Below are positions 5,768 through 8,965 of a DNA stretch of 8,965 nucleotides, one piece after another (position 1 is the stretch's first letter; each line of letters begins with the position of its first letter). The DNA is from Akkermansia sp. (GTDB lineage: Bacteria; Verrucomicrobiota; Verrucomicrobiia; Verrucomicrobiales; Akkermansiaceae), in contig JAFNWZ010000350.1 of NCBI GenBank assembly GCA_017379255.1, positions 1-8,965 on the forward strand. Reading direction: 5' to 3'. The position numbers and the translations under genes are program-made. Under the pieces are notes generated by a model, which worked only from the letters and a program-made list of their open reading frames with translations, did no database searches and was not told the origin of the DNA.

Positions 5768-6784
5768 ATGAACATGAATAATCCCAGAGTCGCTATCGTG
5801 GGCGCCACCGGTGCGGTGGGCGTCGAGATTCTTTCCTGCCTGGAGACCCGCAATTTCCCGCTGGCCTCGCTTAAACTTCTGGCCTCTCATCGTTCTGCAG
5901 GTAAACAGGTTGCCTTCCGCGGCGAGATGCTGACCGTGCAGGAGCTGACGGCTGATTCCTTCGGCGATGTGGACATTGCGCTCTTTGCTGCCGGTGGTGA
6001 TATTTCCCGCGAGTTTGCCCCCATTGCCGGTGCTGCCGGTTGCGTGGTGGTGGATAACTCCTCCGCTTTCCGCCAGGATGCCGATGTGCCGCTGGTGGTG
6101 CCCGAAATCAATGGTGAAGCCGCTTTCAATCATCCCCGCAACATCATTGCCAACCCGAACTGCACCACCATCATCACCCTGATGGCCCTGTACCCGCTGC
6201 ACCTGAAGTATGGTTTGAAGACCATCGTGGCCAGCAGCTACCAGGCTGTTTCCGGCAGCGGCCAGCACGGTATCACTGAGCTGGAGAACCAGGTGCGCGC
6301 CATTGTGGACGGCCACCCGGTGGAGATTAAGACCTATCCCCGCCAGATTGCTTTCAACGTGCTGCCCCAGATTGACAAGTTTGCCGATAACGGCTACACC
6401 AAGGAAGAGCTCAAAATGCTCAACGAAGGCCGCAAGATTATGAACCTGCCGGAGCTGAACGTGACCTGCACCTGTGTACGCGTTCCGGTGTACCGCAGCC
6501 ACTCGATTTCCTGCATTGCCCAGTTCGAGAAGCCGGTGGATGTGGAGGGCGCACGCGCCTGCTTCGACGGCATGCCCGGCGTGGCGCTGATGGACGATGT
6601 GGCTAACAACGTGTGGCCGACTCCGCTTGACTCCACCAATGGCGATACCTGCTATGTGGGCCGTATCCGCAAGGATATTGCCATCGACAACGCCCTCAAC
6701 CTCTGGGTGGTGGGTGACCAGGTGCGCAAGGGCGCCGCTCTCAACGCCGTGCAGATTGCCGAGCTGCTGGTGAAGGGTAAGTAA
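5768..6784 (+). CDS. asd: Aspartate-semialdehyde dehydrogenase
   Basis: This cytoplasmic enzyme reduces aspartyl phosphate to aspartate semialdehyde with NADPH, the branch-point step toward lysine, diaminopimelate for peptidoglycan, methionine and threonine. The protein is 338 aa, typical for the family. The N-terminal nucleotide loop GATGAVG (12-18) is followed by the catalytic cysteine in 'ANPNCTT' (C132), Q159 in 'SSYQAVSGSG', R238 and H245 in 'RVPVYRSHS', and the family C-terminus 'GDQVRKGAALNAVQIAE' (316-332). The start could be ATG 5768 or ATG 5774; I chose the first, though family proteins often begin like the second (MNNPRVAIVGATG). There is no clear Shine-Dalgarno. An in-frame extension of 57 codons upstream has no family resemblance and contains the promoter. 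The prenyl synthase gene follows after 16 bases and is probably cotranscribed. Confidence 0.96.
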   Translation: MNMNNPRVAIVGATGAVGVEILSCLETRNFPLASLKLLASHRSAGKQVAFRGEMLTVQELTADSFGDVDIALFAAGGDISREFAPIAGAAGCVVVDNSSAFRQDADVPLVVPEINGEAAFNHPRNIIANPNCTTIITLMALYPLHLKYGLKTIVASSYQAVSGSGQHGITELENQVRAIVDGHPVEIKTYPRQIAFNVLPQIDKFADNGYTKEELKMLNEGRKIMNLPELNVTCTCVRVPVYRSHSISCIAQFEKPVDVEGARACFDGMPGVALMDDVANNVWPTPLDSTNGDTCYVGRIRKDIAIDNALNLWVVGDQVRKGAALNAVQIAELLVKGK

Positions 6785-6800
6785 ACGATATTTCCTGACC

Positions 6801-7685
6801 ATGGATATCAAGGCTCTCATCAAGGAAACGGCTGCCAAGGTGGAGGCTCGTCTCAACGAGCTGCTGCCCGGCGAGGATATTGCCCCCAGCACAATCCACA
6901 AGGCCATGCGTTACAGCATCTTTGCCGGAGGCAAGCGCATCCGACCGCTGCTGTGTTTGGAGGCTGCCAAGGCCTGTGGCGGCAGCGAGGAGGTGGCTCT
7001 GGATGCTGCCTGCGCCCTGGAAGCGCTGCACACCTATACGCTGATTCACGATGACCTGCCTTGCATGGACAATGACGACCTGCGCCGCGGACGCCCCACG
7101 AACCACAAGGTGTTCGGCGAGGGAATTGCGGTGCTGGCCGGTGATGCTCTGCTGACTGAGGTGTTTGCCATGCTGGCCCGTGTGCCTGCCAATGACCGCT
7201 ACGATGCTGGTGACTATGTGGCCGAAATGGCCTACCGCACCGGTAGCCAGCATCTGGTAGGTGGTCAGGTGCTCGACCTGGAGGGCGAGGGCCGCGAGCT
7301 GACGGTGGATGAGCTGCGTGCTATTCATCACGGCAAGACCTCGGCCCTCATCATTGCCTCAGTGCGTCTGGGTGGTATGGCGGCCGGTTGTACCCCGGAG
7401 CAGCTGGAGGCACTTACCGAATACGGCCGTTCCCTAGGACTGGCATTCCAGATTATTGATGATATCCTGGATGTAACCTCCACCCCGGAGGTGCTGGGCA
7501 AGAGCATCGGCAAGGATGCCAAGGTGCAGAAAGCCACGTACCCCGCCATGGTAGGTATGGATAACGCCCGCGCCGAGGCCCGAGAACTGACGGCTGCCGC
7601 CCGTGCCGCGCTGGATGTGTTCTCCGACCGTCGCCGCGAGAATCTGCTGGCTATCAGCGATTACCTGCTCAAACGCGATTATTGA
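6801..7685 (+). CDS. ispA: Polyprenyl synthetase (farnesyl or geranylgeranyl diphosphate synthase)
   Basis: This enzyme condenses isopentenyl diphosphate onto dimethylallyl/geranyl diphosphate to make C15 (perhaps C20) prenyl diphosphates for undecaprenol and quinones. The protein is 294 aa, normal for bacterial IspA. It shows GGKRIRP (43-49), the first aspartate-rich motif DDLPCMD (84-90) followed by NDDLRRGRPTNH, 'GDALLTEVF' (114-122), 'GGQVLDL' (154-160), 'HHGKT' (176-180) and the second aspartate-rich motif QIIDDILD (217-224). The four-residue gap within the first motif, and Tyr-Thr at positions -5 and -4, are like bacterial farnesyl synthases, but product length cannot be fixed from sequence. 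The ATG at 6801 is 16 bases after asd and lacks a Shine-Dalgarno, so expression is likely linked to asd. A strong terminator follows 20 bases after the stop. Confidence 0.92.
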   Translation: MDIKALIKETAAKVEARLNELLPGEDIAPSTIHKAMRYSIFAGGKRIRPLLCLEAAKACGGSEEVALDAACALEALHTYTLIHDDLPCMDNDDLRRGRPTNHKVFGEGIAVLAGDALLTEVFAMLARVPANDRYDAGDYVAEMAYRTGSQHLVGGQVLDLEGEGRELTVDELRAIHHGKTSALIIASVRLGGMAAGCTPEQLEALTEYGRSLGLAFQIIDDILDVTSTPEVLGKSIGKDAKVQKATYPAMVGMDNARAEARELTAAARAALDVFSDRRRENLLAISDYLLKRDY

Positions 7686-7705
7686 TATTTCCGATAATTC
7701 AATTC

Positions 7706-7742
7706 ACTGCCGCCTGGTTTTTGAATCCGGCGGCAGTTTTTT
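7706..7742 (+). terminator. Intrinsic terminator of the asd-ispA operon
   Basis: ACTGCCGCC (7706-7714) pairs with GGCGGCAGT (7729-7737), a nine-base-pair GC-rich stem. The six-T run at 7737-7742 begins with the base that closes the stem. It begins 20 bases after the ispA stop. The repeat element that starts at 7745 abuts its T-tract. Confidence 0.9.
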
Positions 7743-7744
7743 AT

Positions 7745-7764
7745 CACATGTGTCCCAAAGTTTC
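7745..7764 (+). repeat. Left terminal inverted repeat
   Basis: CACATGTGTCCCAAAGTTTC; all 20 bases are repeated in inverse at 8236-8255. Its outer eight bases (CACATGTG) are themselves a palindrome. Confidence 0.9.
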
Positions 7765-7791
7765 GCAAAAGTGTAATTGATCTCCCCTCTT

Positions 7792-7807
7792 GCGGGCGAA
7801 TGCCCGC
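7792..7807. repeat. Hairpin GCGGGC-GAAT-GCCCGC
   Basis: This is a perfect six-base-pair stem (7792-7797 with 7802-7807) and the outermost hairpin of the left arm. It is followed by CGAATTTTGAG, which leads into the next hairpin module. Confidence 0.6.
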
Positions 7808-7815
7808 CGAATTTT

Positions 7816-7840
7816 GAGCCCGCGTAAGCGGGTGAAAGAA
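7816..7840 (+). repeat. Hairpin module, copy 1
   Basis: GAG, then CCCGC (7819-7823), loop GTAA, GCGGG (7828-7832), then TGAAAGAA. It shares its flanks with the copies at 7902-7926, 8040-8062 and 8124-8149, while the stem sequence differs and pairing is kept. Confidence 0.6.
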
Positions 7841-7846
7841 CAATAG

Positions 7847-7882
7847 CCGGGGGTAAGCGTGCAAAGCACGCGCAGCCCCCGG
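7847..7882. repeat. Two-tier hairpin of the left arm
   Basis: The outer stem CCGGGGG (7847-7853) pairs with CCCCCGG (7876-7882); the inner stem GCGTGC (7857-7862) pairs with GCACGC (7866-7871). The same two-tier design with a different inner stem occurs inverted at 8082-8117. Confidence 0.7.
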
Positions 7883-7901
7883 TTCACACAAAAAGGAATC
7901 G

Positions 7902-7926
7902 GAGCCCGTGATAACGGGTGACAGAA
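7902..7926 (+). repeat. Hairpin module, copy 2
   Basis: GAG, then CCCGT (7905-7909), loop GATA, ACGGG (7914-7918), then TGACAGAA. Relative to copy 1 the innermost pair changes from C-G to T-A, a compensatory change. Confidence 0.6.
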
Positions 7927-8005
7927 ACCGGCCGACGGTGTAAGGCCGGTTGGACAAGCGCGAAGAGTTTGCCCCGTAGGGGTGAGCCACCAGTGGGGTG
8001 GTGGC
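7926..8005. repeat. Central hairpins of the element
   Basis: Three stems occur in a row: AACCGGCC (7926-7933) with GGCCGGTT (7944-7951); CCCC-GTA-GGGG (7972-7982) followed by TGA; and GCCACCA (7986-7992) with TGGTGGC (7999-8005). All are perfect. They lie in the unique centre between the inverted arms. Confidence 0.55.
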
Positions 8006-8039
8006 GAATCAAGGCATAGATTCAATGTGTTGCTATCGT

Positions 8040-8062
8040 TTCTGTCACCCCTCCCGGGGCTC
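8040..8062 (-). repeat. Hairpin module, copy 3 (inverted)
   Basis: Read on the minus strand: GAG, CCCC, loop GGGA, GGGG, then TGACAGAA. The flanks are those of copies 1 and 2; the stem is 8048-8051 with 8056-8059. Confidence 0.6.
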
Positions 8063-8081
8063 CAACATTATTTTATCGTTA

Positions 8082-8117
8082 CCGGGGGCTGCGCCCGTTG
8101 CGCGGGCTTACCCCCGG
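8082..8117. repeat. Two-tier hairpin of the right arm
   Basis: The outer stem CCGGGGG (8082-8088) pairs with CCCCCGG (8111-8117); the inner stem GCCCG (8093-8097) pairs with CGGGC (8103-8107). The outer stem is the inverted counterpart of 7847-7882 and the inner stem has diverged while still pairing. Confidence 0.7.
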
Positions 8118-8123
8118 CTATTG

Positions 8124-8149
8124 CTCTTTCGCCCACTAGCGTGGGCTAT
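8124..8149 (-). repeat. Hairpin module, copy 4 (inverted)
   Basis: Read on the minus strand: TA, GCCCAC, loop GCTA, GTGGGC, then GAAAGAG. The six-base-pair stem is 8131-8136 with 8141-8146. It is the right-arm counterpart of copy 1. Confidence 0.6.
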
Positions 8150-8165
8150 GAATTCCGCCCGCTTC

Positions 8166-8192
8166 GCACTCCGCTAAATTATAGAGGAGTGC
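8166..8192. repeat. Outer hairpin of the right arm
   Basis: GCACTCC (8166-8172) pairs with GGAGTGC (8186-8192) across a 13-base AT-rich loop. It occupies the position of the 7792-7807 hairpin in the left arm but is unrelated in sequence. Confidence 0.5.
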
Positions 8193-8235
8193 CTGCCAAT
8201 CAGCTGTACTACAAAAATTTGAAAACAGCCCGGAT

Positions 8236-8255
8236 GAAACTTTGGGACACATGTG
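8236..8255 (-). repeat. Right terminal inverted repeat
   Basis: This is the exact inverse of 7745-7764. It is followed by GG and then a T-run with AT (to 8265), resembling the T-run outside the left end. Confidence 0.9.
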
Positions 8256-8264
8256 GTTTTTTTA

Positions 8265-8316
8265 TTCAGGAAATCCTGAAAATATACTTGAAATGGGGTG
8301 TGCTATTTGTTAGCAT
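8265..8316 (+). promoter_or_regulatory. 16-base palindrome followed by a weak promoter
   Basis: TTCAGGA-AA-TCCTGAA (8265-8280) is an operator-like palindrome with no T-run after it. Eight bases later TTGAAA (8288-8293) lies 17 bases from TAGCAT (8311-8316, four of six matches). Together they could drive the short ORF at 8443 or the helicase-like gene beyond it. The promoter score is modest. Confidence 0.35.
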
Positions 8317-8442
8317 GATTCCGTTGACGCTCCCTGACTACCCTATACCGAGCCAACGCATGCGGCTGCATTGTCGTCTGGTGTCGAGGTGTCTGTTAGT
8401 CCGGGCTGCGTTGCATACCAACACCTAACCCACATAACCCCT

Positions 8443-8646
8443 ATGATACCCGAAATTGAGAACCAGAATCATGTCGTACTGTCCCTTCGCCGTAACCTGC
8501 ACCTGGCGCTGCGCCGCCGCACCTGGTGTTTCAAGCGCAATGCGCGTCTGAACGAGCTGCTGCCGCAGGAAACAGTGCAGCGTACGCACACCGTGTGGAG
8601 CTGCGTGGTGCCCGCCCTGGTGGCGCTGCTGCTGTTCCGGGCATAA
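8443..8646 (+). pseudogene. 67-codon GC-rich ORF, probable 5' stump of a membrane-protein gene
   Basis: I do not recognise this protein. It begins MIPEIENQNH, has an arginine-rich stretch (residues 16-35), and ends in a hydrophobic segment (about 51-65) that stops two residues later, as if a first transmembrane helix had just been completed. A basic cytoplasmic start followed by a helix fits the N-terminus of an inner-membrane protein cut short. Its codons are G/C-rich like the core genes, whereas the sequence from about 8690 is AT-rich, so the break may mark the edge of acquired DNA. There is no clear Shine-Dalgarno. It could instead be an intact small membrane protein or a chance ORF. Confidence 0.35.
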
Positions 8647-8704
8647 TTCCGGCTTGCGCGCAGGGTGTTTTGTCTGATACTCTGGCGTTTCTGGAGTTTC
8701 TCTT

Positions 8705-8965
8705 GTGGAAAAGCTATCTAACTTGCTTGAAAAAACAGCAGAATATGGTAAAATTGTTCCGGGTCTGATGGATTTCTATTTGATTCCAGAAATACGAACA
8801 ATTTTTTATTCAAGAATTCCAAACATGGAAAAGGCGATTGGACAGAACATAGAGAAATGGAAGAAACTTTTGCTGGATTTTAGCAAAAGGAATCGTCTGT
8901 ACAATTTCCACACAACGAAGCGTACCAACTTAGAAATATCATCGCCTGAATTTGCAGAGCTTTAC
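8705..8965 (+). CDS. DUF4011-domain protein, N-terminus (probable large helicase-nuclease, possible phage defence); 3' end outside window
   Basis: The frame opens after a TGA at 8675-8677 and runs off the window, giving 87 visible codons. GTG at 8705 is chosen because GGAG (8693-8696) sits eight bases upstream; ATG at 8768 or 8825 are alternatives. Residues 49-78 ('IEKWKKLLLDFSKRNRLYNF' and 'TKRTNLEI') match the pattern I know from DUF4011 (PF13195): W..(K/R)LLDLS.RN.LLNF...TKRT. From memory, that domain starts very large proteins with an SF1 helicase core and often a Vsr-like nuclease and DUF3320; one such group, named hhe, was reported as an anti-phage system. The helicase and nuclease parts would lie to the right and are not seen. 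The gene is clearly AT-rich relative to asd, ispA and dnaG, consistent with recent acquisition. The domain call is good; the defence role is inference. Confidence 0.7.
   Translation, partial: MEKLSNLLEKTAEYGKIVPGLMDFYLIPEIRTIFYSRIPNMEKAIGQNIEKWKKLLLDFSKRNRLYNFHTTKRTNLEISSPEFAELY

Larger units (their letters stand above)
7745..8255. mobile_element. 511-base MITE/REP-like non-coding element with 20-base terminal inverted repeats
   Basis: The stretch is bounded by perfect 20-base inverted repeats and filled with hairpins; I see no credible protein gene in it. Inside, two arms repeat each other in inverted orientation. CAATAGCCGGGGGTAAGC (7841-7858) is exactly inverted at 8106-8123, ACCGGGGGCTGCGC (8081-8094) is inverted at 7870-7883, and GGGTGACAGAAAC (7916-7928) is inverted at 8038-8050. 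Immediately outside the ends, TTTTTTAT occurs on the left (7737-7744) and on the right (8258-8265, after GT), a possible but low-complexity target duplication. The form suggests a non-autonomous element moved by a transposase encoded elsewhere, or two opposed copies of a REP-type repeat captured between terminal repeats. The family is not recognised. Confidence 0.65.

Noticed and set aside
7792..8192. CRISPR array
   Set aside because: The repeats are irregularly spaced, inverted rather than direct, and there are no uniform spacers or cas genes.
7679..8428. Open frames on both strands within the repeat element (for example 7982-8428 plus, 7679-7990 minus, 7744-8025 minus)
   Set aside because: They read through inverted repeats and hairpins, have no ribosome sites or domains, and are explained by GC-rich repeats lacking stops.
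8548..8567. 19 of 20 bases shared with the ispA start region (CGT CTN AAC GAG CTG CTG CC; protein ARLNELLP in both)
   Set aside because: The match does not extend on either side; short Leu/Glu-rich matches are expected between genes of the same codon usage. Not evidence of an ispA duplication.

Overview
The window looks like a chromosomal segment of a GC-rich Gram-negative bacterium, probably of the Verrucomicrobiota and possibly Akkermansia-like. This rests on the protein style of DnaG, AroA, Asd and the prenyl synthase, the scarcity of Shine-Dalgarno sequences before the core genes, and a hairpin-rich repeat of a kind I associate with Verrucomicrobiota and Planctomycetota. The assignment is an inference without a database search. 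The core genes use G/C-rich codons. Both ends of the window (1-824 and from about 8690) are visibly AT-rich and look horizontally acquired.

Layout. At the left edge (1-824, +) is the C-terminal part of an integral-membrane family 3 acyltransferase. Converging on it is a compact minus-strand operon, transcribed from right to left: a membrane-anchored parvulin-type prolyl isomerase (4096-5100), then aroA (EPSP synthase, 2796-4106, overlapping by 11 bases), then dnaG (primase, 944-2791, 4 bases further on). Plus-strand genes asd (5768-6784) and a farnesyl/geranylgeranyl diphosphate synthase gene (6801-7685) form a second, divergent operon that ends in a strong intrinsic terminator (7706-7742). 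The 667-base gap between the two operons holds no convincing protein gene. It does hold a minus-strand promoter, a start-site palindrome and an intrinsic terminator, which together look like a small RNA or attenuator leader. It also holds a run of hairpins, a pair of mutually exclusive hairpins, and the asd promoter.

Right of the terminator is a 511-base non-coding element (7745-8255) with perfect 20-base terminal inverted repeats. Inside it are two inverted imperfect arms and about ten hairpins. Several hairpins share conserved flanks while their stems differ by compensatory changes. It looks like a MITE/REP-type non-autonomous element inserted against the T-tract of the terminator. Next come a palindrome with a weak promoter, a 67-codon GC-rich ORF that looks like the 5' stump of a membrane-protein gene, and an abrupt switch to AT-rich sequence. 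There the first 87 codons of a large gene begin (8705 to the edge). Its sequence matches the start of the DUF4011 domain found on big SF1 helicase-nuclease proteins, some of which are anti-phage defence proteins.

The core genes serve unrelated housekeeping steps: replication priming, shikimate pathway, aspartate-family amino acids and diaminopimelate, isoprenoids, and envelope protein folding. The most interesting material is accessory: the structured repeat element, the putative small RNA/attenuator, and the edge of a possible defence island entering at the right.
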